In this document: piece by piece, positions 18,480 through 27,766 of the stretch
How positions within the stretch are numbered: the stretch's first letter is position 1
Layout: every line of letters begins with the position of its first letter
From: Gordonia otitidis NBRC 100426
Lineage (GTDB): Bacteria > Actinomycetota > Actinomycetes > Mycobacteriales > Mycobacteriaceae
Length of the DNA stretch: 64,000 bases
Direction of reading: 5' to 3'
Assembly (NCBI RefSeq): GCF_000248075.1
Contig: NZ_BAFB01000036.1
Span: 1-64,000 of the forward strand
Notes under the pieces: model-generated
Database searches by the model: none
The model's input: only the letters and a program-made list of their open reading frames with translations
Told to the model about the DNA's origin: nothing
Translations under genes and position numbers: made by a program

Positions 18480-19379
18480 TCACGGGCGTCCCGCGTGACC
18501 CACGGCTACCCGAACCGCACGGATGGTGGCCTCCCGTGCTGCAGATCGTGCGTGCTCGTCGAAATCCGGCGCGCAACTGATGAACAAGGTGTCGTCGGCG
18601 CTTCCGCCGAGCATGCACGCGTATGCGCCTGTGCCGAGAGCGATCTCGTCGACGATCTCACCGCCCTCCCGCACTCGGATGACACGAGAACCGACAGCGT
18701 CGGCGACCCAGAGGCACCCCTGTGCGTCGAGTCCGCATCCGTCGGGGGCGACGACGGCCATGCCCAAGGCGTCGGCAAGGGAGGGAGACGACGGCTGGTC
18801 GCCGAACCGCGCCCAGTCCCGACGCTCTCCGAGCGAGCCGTCAGCATGAATCGTGAACGCACTGATGCGATTTCCGAAAGTCTCGTCGACGATCAGCGTC
18901 GTACCGTCTGGTGTCACCACGCTACCGTTCGGAAAGTAGAGTCCCGACGCGACGGACGTGACGGTGCCGTCCGGGTCGATACGGAGCAGTGACGCAGGTT
19001 CGATGTCGGCGCCTGCCATGAGGTCGAAACCGAAGTTGCCCAGCCAGGCGCGGCCCTCTCCGTCGACTACCATGTCGTTCGGATGGCCGGTGACGTGCGC
19101 ACTGACATCGGCATGCACGACAACCGATCCGTCGTCTTCGAGCCGAAGGATCGTGCGATGTTTCATCGACACGACGAGCAGCCTGCCGTCGGGGAGCCAG
19201 CCCAACCCGGATGGCTGCGCGGGAACCTCGAGCTCTGTACGGAGCTCAGAGCCGTCTTCCTTCACCGAATAGACGGCATGCGTGTAGAAATCGACGAACC
19301 ACAGCCGGCCATCGTGCCATCGTGGGCATTCCGTGAACGACATGTCGGAGACGACGGTGCGCTGCTGTGGTGTGGTCAT
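18480..19379 (-). CDS. SMP-30/gluconolactonase-like beta-propeller protein
   Basis: A 299-residue six-bladed propeller of the SMP-30/LRE family, predicted calcium-dependent lactonase. Typical segments are FTECPRWHDGRLWFVDFY with the metal-binding Glu, GHPNDMVVDGEGRAWLGNFGFD, SGLYFPNGSVVTPDGTTL and GCLWVADAVGSRVIRV. The aspartate and asparagine ligands are present in their usual places. The ATG at 19379 has TACACT ending 6 nt upstream, indicating a leaderless mRNA; an upstream in-frame start at 19457 is unlikely. It ends 5 bp from the GntR stop. Confidence 0.87.
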   Translation of the reverse strand: MTTPQQRTVVSDMSFTECPRWHDGRLWFVDFYTHAVYSVKEDGSELRTELEVPAQPSGLGWLPDGRLLVVSMKHRTILRLEDDGSVVVHADVSAHVTGHPNDMVVDGEGRAWLGNFGFDLMAGADIEPASLLRIDPDGTVTSVASGLYFPNGSVVTPDGTTLIVDETFGNRISAFTIHADGSLGERRDWARFGDQPSSPSLADALGMAVVAPDGCGLDAQGCLWVADAVGSRVIRVREGGEIVDEIALGTGAYACMLGGSADDTLFISCAPDFDEHARSAAREATIRAVRVAVGHAGRP

Positions 19380-19495
19380 GATCGGAGTGTAGGAACCCTC
19401 GACCGACGACCGTGGCCACTCCGCGTATTCGGCAGCAACGTGTAGACCTGAGTGCATGTGTTCACGCCGCGCGCGGCGACCGAGGAGGGGGCTCA

Positions 19496-20317
19496 GTGGC
19501 AGACAAACCGACGATCGTGATCACCGGTGCGAGCGACGGGATCGGCGCGGTGGCGGCGAGGGAACTCGCGGGTGACGATGCCGACCTGATCGTGGTCGGA
19601 AGGTCCCGTGAGAAGACCGAGGCCGTGGCCGAAGAGACAGGCGCGACATGGTTCACCGCCGACTACTCGCGGCTCGACGACGTCCGGAAGCTGGCAGACG
19701 AGATCGCCAGTCACACGGGATCGATCGACGTTCTCCTGAACAACGCAGGCGGAACCTTTTCGCCATCGCAGCGCACCGCCGACGGCCATGAGCCGAATTT
19801 CCAGATCAACCACCTCTCCGGCTTTCTGCTCACCACGCTGTTGAAGGATCGCCTTGCCGCCGACGGCGGTGCCCTGGTGGTCAACACATCGAGCTTCGGG
19901 AATCTCGCAGGCAGTGTCGACCTCACCGACCTCGACTACGAACGCAGGCGACCATTCGAGTTGCGCTGTTACGGAACGAGCAAACTGGAGAACATCATGT
20001 TCACCCGCGGTATCGCCGAGAGGTGGCGTGGGGACGGGATAGTCTCTGCCGCTGTGCATCCCGGAGTGGTCGCGTCCAGCTTCGGGAGAGACTCGGCATT
20101 CATCGGGTTGTTCTACCGCACACCACTCAAGCGGGTCGGCACCATCACACCGGAGCAGGGCGCGCAACCGCTCATCGAACTGGCCCGGCGTGGTGCCGAT
20201 CCGACTATCAACGGTGTGTACTTCGATCGCTTCAAGCCCAACGGGAGAGAGAACAGACAGGCACGGCGCCGCGACCTCATCGACGGATTGTGGGCGGCGT
20301 CGGAGAGTCTGATCTGA
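19496..20317 (+). CDS. Short-chain dehydrogenase, retinol-dehydrogenase-like
   Basis: A 273-residue SDR. It has TGASDGIGAVAARELA (cofactor), GRS after the second strand (NADP-type), LNNAGGTF, the active-site region NTSSFGNLAGSVDL, and the catalytic CYGTSKLEN with Tyr and Lys. The C-terminus (TPEQGAQPLIELA, YFDRFKPNG) fits the WWOX/retinol dehydrogenase group acting on large or lipid substrates. GTG start at 19496 behind a GAGGAGGGGG ribosome site. It is divergent from the SMP-30 gene. Confidence 0.88.
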   Translation: MADKPTIVITGASDGIGAVAARELAGDDADLIVVGRSREKTEAVAEETGATWFTADYSRLDDVRKLADEIASHTGSIDVLLNNAGGTFSPSQRTADGHEPNFQINHLSGFLLTTLLKDRLAADGGALVVNTSSFGNLAGSVDLTDLDYERRRPFELRCYGTSKLENIMFTRGIAERWRGDGIVSAAVHPGVVASSFGRDSAFIGLFYRTPLKRVGTITPEQGAQPLIELARRGADPTINGVYFDRFKPNGRENRQARRRDLIDGLWAASESLI

Positions 20318-20374
20318 CCGAGGCGCTGGCGCCCGGTCATCAACCGTGGTGATCGTCGTCGTTCGAGCGGCCCG

Positions 20375-21256
20375 GTGAGCAATAATGGCGCAATGGCTGA
20401 CAGCGCAGACGGCACGCCCGGCGTCACGACGGAGGAGCGCACCTTCTCCGGCAAGCACGGCGAACAGATCTTCTACACGACCCTCACCCCAGCGGAACCG
20501 CGCGCTCTTGTCGTGATCGCCCACGGGCTCGGCGAGCACGGCGGTCGATACGCGCACGTCGCCGAGAAGTTCACCAGCGCCGGGTACGCAGTGGCGATCC
20601 CCGATCACCTCGGCCACGGCAGATCGGGCGGAAAACGGCTGCGTATCAAGTCATTCAAGCAGTTCAGTGACGACCTCGACACCGTCATCACACAAACCGC
20701 GATCGACGGGTTGCCCACCTACCTGCTCGGGCACAGCATGGGCGGATGTATCGCGCTCGACTACGCACTCGACCATCAGGACATGCTCGACGGACTCGTA
20801 CTCTCCGGCGCTGCCGTGATGCCCGGCGACGACATGCCCGGCCCGGTCATCGCGGTCTCGCAGATCCTCGGCAAGGTTGCCCCGTGGCTGCCGACGATCG
20901 CTCTCGATTCGACGGCGGTTTCGCGTGATCCCGCCGTCGTCGAGGCATACCAGTCGGATCCGATGGTCACGCGCGCGAGAATTCCCGCCAGACTCGGTGC
21001 GGAGATGCTGTCGACCATGCAGAGCTTCCCCGACCGGGTGGGGTCGCTGCGCCTCCCATTGCTGGTCATGCACGGTTCAGCCGATCGACTGACCAATCCC
21101 GCGGGCAGTGAGATGGTCGAGCGGCTCGCAGGCTCAGACGACAAGACCCTCGTCATCTTCGACGACCTCTACCACGAGATCTTCAACGAGCCCGAGCAGG
21201 AGAAGGTGCTGACCACGGTCGTCTCCTGGCTCGACGCGCACGTGCCCGCTACGTGA
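20375..21256 (+). CDS. Alpha/beta-hydrolase, monoacylglycerol lipase-like
   Basis: A 293-residue hydrolase (287 if the in-frame ATG at 20393 is used). The nucleophile elbow is LLGHSMGGCIALDYAL. The N-terminal VIAHGLGEHGGRYAHVAEKF and DHLGHGRSGGKR are hallmarks of the monoacylglycerol lipase group, to which M. tuberculosis Rv0183 belongs. The acid is probably the D of HGSADRLTNP and the base the His of LYHEIFNEPE. It likely cleaves monoacylglycerols. The stop overlaps the convergent methyltransferase stop by 8 bp. Confidence 0.9.
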   Translation: MSNNGAMADSADGTPGVTTEERTFSGKHGEQIFYTTLTPAEPRALVVIAHGLGEHGGRYAHVAEKFTSAGYAVAIPDHLGHGRSGGKRLRIKSFKQFSDDLDTVITQTAIDGLPTYLLGHSMGGCIALDYALDHQDMLDGLVLSGAAVMPGDDMPGPVIAVSQILGKVAPWLPTIALDSTAVSRDPAVVEAYQSDPMVTRARIPARLGAEMLSTMQSFPDRVGSLRLPLLVMHGSADRLTNPAGSEMVERLAGSDDKTLVIFDDLYHEIFNEPEQEKVLTTVVSWLDAHVPAT

Positions 21257-22484
21257 GCGGCCGTGTGGCGGTAATCTGTTCGACGCCCATGCGTCCGTCA
21301 CGGAACGCCATGCGCCCACCGACCAGGTAGAGCCGCCATACCCGGGCCATCTCGTCGCCGACCAGATCGACGGCACGCGCCCAGTTCTTCTCGAATGTGT
21401 CGTACCAGCCGTCGACGGTGCGTACGTAGTGCTCCGCCATCTCCTCGACGTCGTCGACTCGTAGCCCCGCGTCGGTCAGGTACTGCATCGTGCGTTCGAC
21501 CGGCCGCATGTACATGTCGGGAGCGATGAACGACTCGATGAACGGGCCGCCTCCCGGGTGTTTGCCCTCCGGTCGTGACATCTGCTGCACGCACACCATG
21601 CCGCCGGGAACGACCTTGTCGTGCAACACCTGTGCGTAGGTTGCATAGTTCTGCTCACCGACATGCTCACCCATCTCGAGTGATGCCACGGCGTCGAAGG
21701 GACGGTCGGGGATCTCACGGTAGTCCTGCACGCGGATTTCGACGCGGTCGGCGAGCCCACGCTGTGCGATGCGTTCGTCGATGAACGCCTTCTGCTCGCG
21801 CGAGATGGTGACACCGACCACCTCGGCGTCGAAATGTTCTGCGGCGTAGAGCGACAGCGAACCCCAGCCGCAGCCGATATCCAGGAACCGTTGTCCGGGT
21901 CGGGTATCGAGGCCCACTTTGCGGCACACCCGGTCGAGCTTGTCGGCCTGGGCATCGGCGAGCGTGTAGTAGGGATCGTCTGAGGTCCAGTAGGCGCTCG
22001 AATACGCCATGTGGTCGTCGAGGATCAGTTCGTAGAACTCGTTCGAGAGATCGTAGTGGTGACTGATCGCGGCCCTGTCGCGGGCGCGGGAATGCAGACG
22101 TCCCCGCACACGTGCTTGCGTTGCGGGTGGAGCCTTGGGAAGGCCGAGCAGCCTGTAGCGCAAGGCCAACCTCGCGGCGTCGACCACGATTCGCGGTGAC
22201 GGTCGGATGCCGGCGAGGTGGCGTTCGCGCGCGACGCCCCACACATGGGTGAGCGCGTCGTCGAGGTCGTCGAGCACGTCGAGTTCGCCAGTGACGTACG
22301 CCTGCGCTGCGCCGAGTTCGCCGGGATGCCACACCAGTCGACGTAGCGCATCGGCGCTGTAGATCGCGACGTGCGGCGCGTCGTCGGGGCCGGCGACACT
22401 GCCGTCCCACGCCGTGAGGTGCACGGGAATCTCGCCGCGCACATGACGTTCGATCACGTCGGCGATGTCACGGGCAACGGTCAT
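21249..22484 (-). CDS. Cyclopropane-fatty-acyl-phospholipid synthase-like methyltransferase
   Basis: A 411-residue SAM-dependent enzyme. After an N-terminal domain of about 130 residues come HYDLSNEFYELILDDHMAYS and the SAM-binding FLDIGCGWGSLSLYAAEHF. The later EMGEHVGEQNYATYAQ carries the conserved glutamate and histidine region of CFA synthases. Length and the N-terminal domain suit the UfaA1/CfaB type, which methylate unsaturated acyl chains of phospholipids, for instance toward tuberculostearic acid. The ATG at 22484 follows an AAGGAG ribosome site. Confidence 0.9.
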   Translation of the reverse strand: MTVARDIADVIERHVRGEIPVHLTAWDGSVAGPDDAPHVAIYSADALRRLVWHPGELGAAQAYVTGELDVLDDLDDALTHVWGVARERHLAGIRPSPRIVVDAARLALRYRLLGLPKAPPATQARVRGRLHSRARDRAAISHHYDLSNEFYELILDDHMAYSSAYWTSDDPYYTLADAQADKLDRVCRKVGLDTRPGQRFLDIGCGWGSLSLYAAEHFDAEVVGVTISREQKAFIDERIAQRGLADRVEIRVQDYREIPDRPFDAVASLEMGEHVGEQNYATYAQVLHDKVVPGGMVCVQQMSRPEGKHPGGGPFIESFIAPDMYMRPVERTMQYLTDAGLRVDDVEEMAEHYVRTVDGWYDTFEKNWARAVDLVGDEMARVWRLYLVGGRMAFRDGRMGVEQITATRPLT

Positions 22485-22610
22485 CGGAGCTCCTTGCGTG
22501 GTCGACCTGGTACGACTGTCACCGATTCTTCGTTGGCCGCATTGCATCCGGATGGGTGGCCGTGCCGGGTATCACCCATCCGGACGTTCCGACGTCTAGG
22601 CCTCATACAT

Positions 22611-24035
22611 CTAGGACTCGTAGCCGAGCAACGACTTCACCTCGAGGAACTCGTCGAACGCGTAATCGCTCCACTCGCGGCCGTTACCGCTCTGCTTGTA
22701 GCCACCGAACGGCGCCGACGGGTCGAGTTGCGCGCCGTTGAGTGAAATCGATCCCGCCCTGATCCGTTCGCCGATTCGGCGCACCTCGTCGAGATCCTTG
22801 CCGGACACGTATCCCGCAAGTCCGTACTCGGTGTCGTTGGCGATTTCGAGTGCTTCGTCGATGTCGTCGTACCCGATGATGACGAGCACCGGCCCGAACA
22901 CCTCGGTGCGCGCGATCTCCATGTCGTTGGTGACACCGGAGAACACAGTCGGTCGTACGTAGTAGCCGCTGGGCAGATCGTCGGGCCTGCCGGGTCCGCC
23001 GATGACCGGTGTCGCGCCGTCGTCGATGGCGCGCTCGATGAGTCCCTGGATCTTCTCGAACTGCGGCTCGGACACCACCGGGCCGAGACGCACCTTGCCG
23101 GTCGGATCACCCACGGTCAGCGAGGGTTCGACCGACTTCACGGCCTCGATCACGTCGTCGAGACGCGCGTTGGGTACCAGCATGCGGGTGGGGGCGTTGC
23201 ACGATTGTCCCGAGTTGGTCATCACCGTTGCCACACCGCCGGCGACGTTCTTCGCCAGATCGTCGTCGTCGAGAATGATGTTGGGGCTCTTGCCTCCGAG
23301 TTCCTGCGCCACCCGCTTGACCGTCGGCGCAGCGGTTCGTGCCACCTCTATGCCCGCGCGCGTGCTGCCGGTGAACGAGATCATGTCGACGTCGGGATGT
23401 GCAGCCAAGGCCGAACCGACACCCGGGCCATCACCGTTCACGAGGTTGAACACGCCTGCCGGAACGCCTGCGGCGTCGAAGATCTCGGCGACGATCGCGG
23501 CAGAGAACGGGGCCACCTCCGACGGCTTGAGCACCATCGTGCAGCCGGTTGCCAGCGCGGGGGCGACCTTGCACATCACCTGGTTGAGCGGCCAGTTCCA
23601 CGGGGTGATGAAGCCGCACACGCCGATGGGCTCCTTGACGATCCGTGAGGTCCGACGGTCCTCCGCGAAGCGGTACTCGGGCAGTGACGCCGCGGCGGTC
23701 ATGAGGTGTCCGAGGCCGATCGGTACCTGGGCGGCGCGTGCCAACCCGGACGGGGCACCCATCTCCTCGGTCACGGCGTCGGCCAGTTCGTCGGCACGCT
23801 TCTGATACTCGTCGATGATCGCGGTGAGGACCGCGACCCTCTCGTCGACCGAAGTGCGACCCCACGTCGCGAATGCGCGTCGGGCCGCGGCGACCGCGGC
23901 GTCGACATCGGCGGCGGTGCCCAACGCCACATGTCCTGCGGGCTTTTCCGTCGCAGGGTTGATGACATCGATGAGATTGAGTTCAGCGGGCTCCACCCAC
24001 TGGCCGTCGATGTAGAACGTGGTGATCTCGCGCAT
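22611..24035 (-). CDS. NAD(P)-dependent aldehyde dehydrogenase
   Basis: A 474-residue enzyme of normal length. The catalytic Cys is C279 in NSGQSCNAPTRM and the general-base Glu is E245 in AQELGGKSPNII; the cofactor-binding FTGST is at about 221-225. The substrate is unknown. A GGAGGAG ribosome site lies before the ATG at 24035. It is preceded by about 150 bp of spacer and divergent from the ABM monooxygenase gene. Confidence 0.93.
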   Translation of the reverse strand: MREITTFYIDGQWVEPAELNLIDVINPATEKPAGHVALGTAADVDAAVAAARRAFATWGRTSVDERVAVLTAIIDEYQKRADELADAVTEEMGAPSGLARAAQVPIGLGHLMTAAASLPEYRFAEDRRTSRIVKEPIGVCGFITPWNWPLNQVMCKVAPALATGCTMVLKPSEVAPFSAAIVAEIFDAAGVPAGVFNLVNGDGPGVGSALAAHPDVDMISFTGSTRAGIEVARTAAPTVKRVAQELGGKSPNIILDDDDLAKNVAGGVATVMTNSGQSCNAPTRMLVPNARLDDVIEAVKSVEPSLTVGDPTGKVRLGPVVSEPQFEKIQGLIERAIDDGATPVIGGPGRPDDLPSGYYVRPTVFSGVTNDMEIARTEVFGPVLVIIGYDDIDEALEIANDTEYGLAGYVSGKDLDEVRRIGERIRAGSISLNGAQLDPSAPFGGYKQSGNGREWSDYAFDEFLEVKSLLGYES

Positions 24036-24187
24036 CGCTTCTCCTCCTGTGGTGCTGTGTGACCAAAGTTACGCCCGGGCCATTGGGGTGAGGTGACTCG
24101 CCTCCCGGTACGTGCTGTCGAAGCGGTTCTCACAATGAGACGTCGCGGCCATTCCGCCTTGTCGTGTGGTCGACCTAGTCTTGGTGC

Positions 24188-24508
24188 ATGATCCACATCG
24201 TCGCCAAATGGCAGATCAAACCCGAATATGCAGACCAGTGGCCCGAGCTGGTCGCCGAGTTCACCGAAGCCACCAGGTCGGAACCGGGAAACAAGTGGTT
24301 CGCGTGGTCACGCAGCCTCGACGACCCGAACGAGTACGTCCTGATCGAGGCATTCGACGACGATGCCGCCGTCGCGCACGTGTCGAGCGATCACTTCAAG
24401 AAGGCGACGGCCGACCTGCCGCAGTTCCTCGTCGCCACTCCCGAGATCATCAACACGACGGTCGACGCCGACGGATGGTCGGAGCTAGGGGAGATGTCCG
24501 TCGACTGA
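24188..24508 (+). CDS. Antibiotic biosynthesis monooxygenase (ABM) domain protein
   Basis: A 106-residue ferredoxin-like-fold protein (MIHIVAKWQIKPEYADQWPE, then NKWFAWSRSLDDPNEYVLIEAF and HVSSDHFKKATADLP). The fold includes cofactor-free quinol monooxygenases such as YgiN and stress-related proteins; the actual activity is unknown. TAGTCT ends 6 nt before the ATG with no ribosome site, indicating a leaderless mRNA. A very strong terminator follows. Confidence 0.85.
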   Translation: MIHIVAKWQIKPEYADQWPELVAEFTEATRSEPGNKWFAWSRSLDDPNEYVLIEAFDDDAAVAHVSSDHFKKATADLPQFLVATPEIINTTVDADGWSELGEMSVD

Positions 24509-24524
24509 CTGCACAACGGGCTGA

Positions 24525-24569
24525 ACACAGCGCCCACTCGACCACCTACCGGTCGAGTGGGCGCTGTGT
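24525..24569 (+). terminator. Long perfect hairpin terminator after the ABM gene
   Basis: Arms of 19 nt (24525-24543 and 24551-24569) are exactly complementary around a 7-nt loop, 17 bp after the ABM stop. A third partial copy of the arm (CGAGTGGGCGCT) follows near 24574-24585. No U-tract. Confidence 0.85.
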
Positions 24570-24611
24570 GTTGCCGAGTGGGCGCTCTCCGGAACGCGGC
24601 CTGCATCGATA

Positions 24612-24632
24612 GTCACAAGTGAGCCTTGTGAC
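24612..24632. promoter_or_regulatory. Inverted repeat upstream of the TDT transporter
   Basis: GTCACAAG-TGAGC-CTTGTGAC has perfect 8-bp arms around a 5-nt centre, 54 bp before the transporter start. It could be an operator for an unidentified dimeric regulator, or a hairpin in the leader. No regulator gene is adjacent. Confidence 0.45.
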
Positions 24633-24686
24633 CCCACAATTTCGAGCCATCTTCCGGCGGTATGCGTCACGGCCCATGCTCAGAGA

Positions 24687-25838
24687 ATGACCGAGATCCT
24701 CGACCGCCAGCGTGCTCGCGACATTCGAGTCGACACGTCGTCGGCGGGGCGTCGGATCGGCGACGCCTTCGCGCACATCACCCCCAACTGGTTCGCGACG
24801 GTGATGGGCACTGGGATAGTCGCGACGTCGGCGATCAGTGTTGCCGGACAGCTGCAGACGGTCCAAGTGCTGGCGACCGCGATCTGGTTGCTGGCGGTGG
24901 TGCTGCTCGTATTGGTCTCCGTGGCATTCGCCGCCCATTGGCTCCGGCATCCCGTACACGCGCGTCACTACGCGATGGACCCGGTCATGGTGCAGTTCTA
25001 CGGGGCCATCCCGATGGCGCTGTTGACCGTCGGGGCGGGCACGATCACCGTCGGATCGTCGACCCTCGGGTCCGAGACGGCGGTTACCGTCGACGCCGTG
25101 CTGTGGTCGGTCGGAACCCTGACGGGCCTCGGCACGGCGATCGGGGTGCCGTATCTGATGATGACGCGTCATCATCGACGCACGGATCTCGTCGCGCTCC
25201 CTGCCTGGCTGATGCCCGTTGTGCCACCGATGGTGTCGGCGACGACGGGAGCGCTGCTCGTCGACCACGTCCCGGCCGGCCAATGGCGGCTCGGCTTCCT
25301 CGCGCTGTGTTACATGCTGTTCGGGCTGAGCCTGTTCCTCGGGATCTTCACACTGACGCTCATCTATGGTCGGCTGCTGCGCGGAGGTGTGCCGACCGGG
25401 AGTGCCGCACCGACGATCTGGATCACGCTGGGTGTGATCGGCCAGTCCGTCACGGCGGCCAATTCTCTTGCTGCCCATGCCGACAACGCGTTGGCCGGGC
25501 GCACCGGTCAGCATGTGATCGGCATGGGTCTGATCGACGTCGGCGTCTGTTACGGTCTCGCCGCCACCGGTTTGGGTGCGGGGATGTTCGTGCTCGCGAC
25601 CGCCGTCACGGTGCACAACGTGCGTCGTTCGATGCCGTTCGCCCTCACGTGGTGGAGCTTCACGTTCCCGATCGGCACCTGTGTGACGGGACTGGCTGCT
25701 CTGGGAACCGCGTTGCAGTCCACTATGTTTCGTGGTGCAGCCGTCGTGCTGTTCGCGGTACTCCTCGTCGTATGGGCACTTGTCTTCGCGCGCACCGTTG
25801 CAGCGGTTCTCGGCGGTCGCCTGCCGGCAGCCGCCTGA
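24687..25838 (+). CDS. TDT-family (SLAC1/TehA-like) transporter
   Basis: A 383-residue membrane protein with about ten hydrophobic helices. The opening ITPNWFATVMGTGIVATSA and the final ALTWWSFTFPIGTCVTG are characteristic of the tellurite-resistance/dicarboxylate transporter family, which includes sulfite and malate exporters and anion channels. Substrate unknown. The ATG at 24687 has only a weak purine run. It converges on the phospholipase C gene with a 6-bp gap. Confidence 0.88.
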   Translation: MTEILDRQRARDIRVDTSSAGRRIGDAFAHITPNWFATVMGTGIVATSAISVAGQLQTVQVLATAIWLLAVVLLVLVSVAFAAHWLRHPVHARHYAMDPVMVQFYGAIPMALLTVGAGTITVGSSTLGSETAVTVDAVLWSVGTLTGLGTAIGVPYLMMTRHHRRTDLVALPAWLMPVVPPMVSATTGALLVDHVPAGQWRLGFLALCYMLFGLSLFLGIFTLTLIYGRLLRGGVPTGSAAPTIWITLGVIGQSVTAANSLAAHADNALAGRTGQHVIGMGLIDVGVCYGLAATGLGAGMFVLATAVTVHNVRRSMPFALTWWSFTFPIGTCVTGLAALGTALQSTMFRGAAVVLFAVLLVVWALVFARTVAAVLGGRLPAAA

Positions 25839-25844
25839 ACGGGC

Positions 25845-27386
25845 TCAGACGACGCCGCTCGGTGACCTGCGTGTGCCCGGCTGCTGGCGCGGCATACGAT
25901 TGGGCGGCACCGGATAGGGCTTGCCGTACCCGGCTGTACCGGCGGCGATGTTTGGACCGCATCTGACAAGCGCGTTCTGCGCCTTGGGATTGGGGTCCCC
26001 GAGCCGCGGTCGTGCCGAGTTGGGACGGTGTGCGAAATCGAACACCGTCGTCATGTCGCCGACGGTCTGTCTGCGCCAGGCGGTCAGATTCGGAACGTCC
26101 ACCCCGAATCGCTTCTCGATGAGCTTCAGCTGTGACGTATGGTCGAACGTCTCGCGCGCAACGAGCCCACCGCGGCTGTACGGCGAGATCACGAAGCACG
26201 GCACGCGGTAGCCGAGCCCGATCGGACCGCGGATGCCCTTCGACGACGAGACCTTGTTGATGTTCGGCACGCTGACGTACTCGCCCTTGGTGCCGGGCGG
26301 TGCTGTCGGCGGGACGACGTGGTCGAAGAAGCCGCCGTTCTCGTCGTAGCTGATGATCAGAGCGGTCTTCTCCCACACGGCGGGATTGGACGTGAGGATG
26401 TCGAGGAGTTGCACGATGCCCACCGCGCCGAGAGCGGCGGGCAGAGCGGGGTGCTCGCATTCCATGGCGGGCGGAACGACCCATGACACCTTGGGCAGCC
26501 GGTTCGCTGCGACGTCGGCGCGAAAGTCGTTGGGGTAGGTGGGTGCGATACCGCGTCGGGCCAGCTCCGAATTGGGATCCTGTGCCTGCTTGAAGCAGCC
26601 CATCATGCCGTCGAGGACGACCGACGACACGGGGCCGAGATCCTTGTTGTTGTAGATCTTCCAGCTCACCCCCGCGTCGCTGAGGTTCTCCGGCATCGTG
26701 CGCCAGCTGTAGGCGAACTTCGGTATCAGCGTGGGTGTTTCGAGTAGTGGCCCCCCGTGTGCGCCCTCCGGGTCGAGCGTCGCGCTCATCCAGTAGAGCC
26801 GGTTGGGGTCGGTGGGGCCGAGAACGGAGCAGTGGTAGGCGTCGCAGATCGTGAATGCCTCGGCGAGAGTGCGGTGGATCGGGATGTCGTCGCGCTCGTA
26901 GTAGCCCATGAGTGCCGGCGCGTTGGCGGGACCGACCGATTCGATCGACATCGGAAGCCAGCCGTCGTTGCGCCCGTCGTTCCACGCCTTGTGCAGTCCT
27001 GCCCACGAGTGGTCGGGGTCGTTGATGCACTCGCCGTCGAGATTGGCGTCGTTCTCGGTGTCGAGGCGGAAGGGCATCGTGTATCCCGACTTCGTCGGCC
27101 CGACGCCCGGTGCCCATCCGTGCTGTCGCCACAGGGGCGTCGACTCGCCGAAGCCACGCACACCGGAGTAGGTGCCGAAATAGTGGTCGAAGCTACGGTT
27201 CTCCTGCATGAACAACACGATGTGCTCGATGTCGTCGAGTGAACCGGTGCCGGCCGGGTCTGCCTGGGCATATGCCTTGTCGATGATCGGTGCGGCCCAC
27301 GACGTGAGCAGCGCGCCGCCGCCGACTGCGGCCACTCTCGACAGGAACTCCCGACGACTCAGACCGCCAAAAGGCATCTCCGACAT
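25845..27386 (-). CDS. Tat-exported phospholipase C
   Basis: A 513-residue enzyme. The N-terminus has a Tat signal ([19 protein letters not shown]). The catalytic domain of the acid phosphatase-like/phosphoesterase superfamily carries [18 protein letters not shown] near residue 60 and [15 protein letters not shown] later. Such enzymes release diacylglycerol or act on sphingomyelin and are surface or secreted proteins in mycobacteria. The ATG at 27386 is chosen because AGGAG lies 5 nt before it; the GTG at 27392 would sit too close. It lies downstream of other exported lipid enzymes. Confidence 0.93.
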   Translation of the reverse strand: MSEMPFGGLSRREFLSRVAAVGGGALLTSWAAPIIDKAYAQADPAGTGSLDDIEHIVLFMQENRSFDHYFGTYSGVRGFGESTPLWRQHGWAPGVGPTKSGYTMPFRLDTENDANLDGECINDPDHSWAGLHKAWNDGRNDGWLPMSIESVGPANAPALMGYYERDDIPIHRTLAEAFTICDAYHCSVLGPTDPNRLYWMSATLDPEGAHGGPLLETPTLIPKFAYSWRTMPENLSDAGVSWKIYNNKDLGPVSSVVLDGMMGCFKQAQDPNSELARRGIAPTYPNDFRADVAANRLPKVSWVVPPAMECEHPALPAALGAVGIVQLLDILTSNPAVWEKTALIISYDENGGFFDHVVPPTAPPGTKGEYVSVPNINKVSSSKGIRGPIGLGYRVPCFVISPYSRGGLVARETFDHTSQLKLIEKRFGVDVPNLTAWRRQTVGDMTTVFDFAHRPNSARPRLGDPNPKAQNALVRCGPNIAAGTAGYGKPYPVPPNRMPRQQPGTRRSPSGVV

Positions 27387-27525
27387 ACACACTCCTGGTG
27401 GATCGATGGTGCCGTGAGGTGTCCGGGCGCGTCCCCCGCGGCAGAGCGTAACCGCCGAAGTCTAAACCCGCACTGTGAATGCCGCCGAGCTTTCGTGCGT
27501 ACGCCGAGCGTCGAGGAGGTGGACG

Positions 27526-27750
27526 TCAGTGGATGCTGCTCATGACCGCGACGACGACCCCGGCGATCACCAGGACCCCGACGCAGCAGGCCATCACGAT
27601 CGCGAGTCGACGCCGCCCGCGGTTGATCGCGTTGATACCGACGCCGATACAGATCAGGATCGCCGCGGAGTAGACGGCGATGGCCAACGTCAGTAGGGCT
27701 ACCGCGCCCTGATCTGCGGCGAGAACCAGCGGTGTCGAGGACGGCGTCAT
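27526..27750 (-). CDS. Small two-helix membrane protein
   Basis: A 74-residue protein with two hydrophobic segments (GAVALLTLAIAVYSAAILICIGVGI and LAIVMACCVGVLVIAGVVVAVM) separated by the basic turn INRGRRR. No known family recognised. It starts 16 bp after the stop of the PE-PPE hydrolase on the same strand, so co-transcription with that exported-enzyme gene is likely. No good ribosome site is visible, which lowers confidence. Confidence 0.55.
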   Translation of the reverse strand: MTPSSTPLVLAADQGAVALLTLAIAVYSAAILICIGVGINAINRGRRRLAIVMACCVGVLVIAGVVVAVMSSIH

Positions 27751-27766
27751 ACGTCGAGTAGATCAT

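Noticed and set aside
24546-25616. 356-codon minus-strand frame
   Set aside because: Antisense to the TDT transporter; Arg/His-rich composition typical of shadow frames, and it crosses the terminator hairpin.
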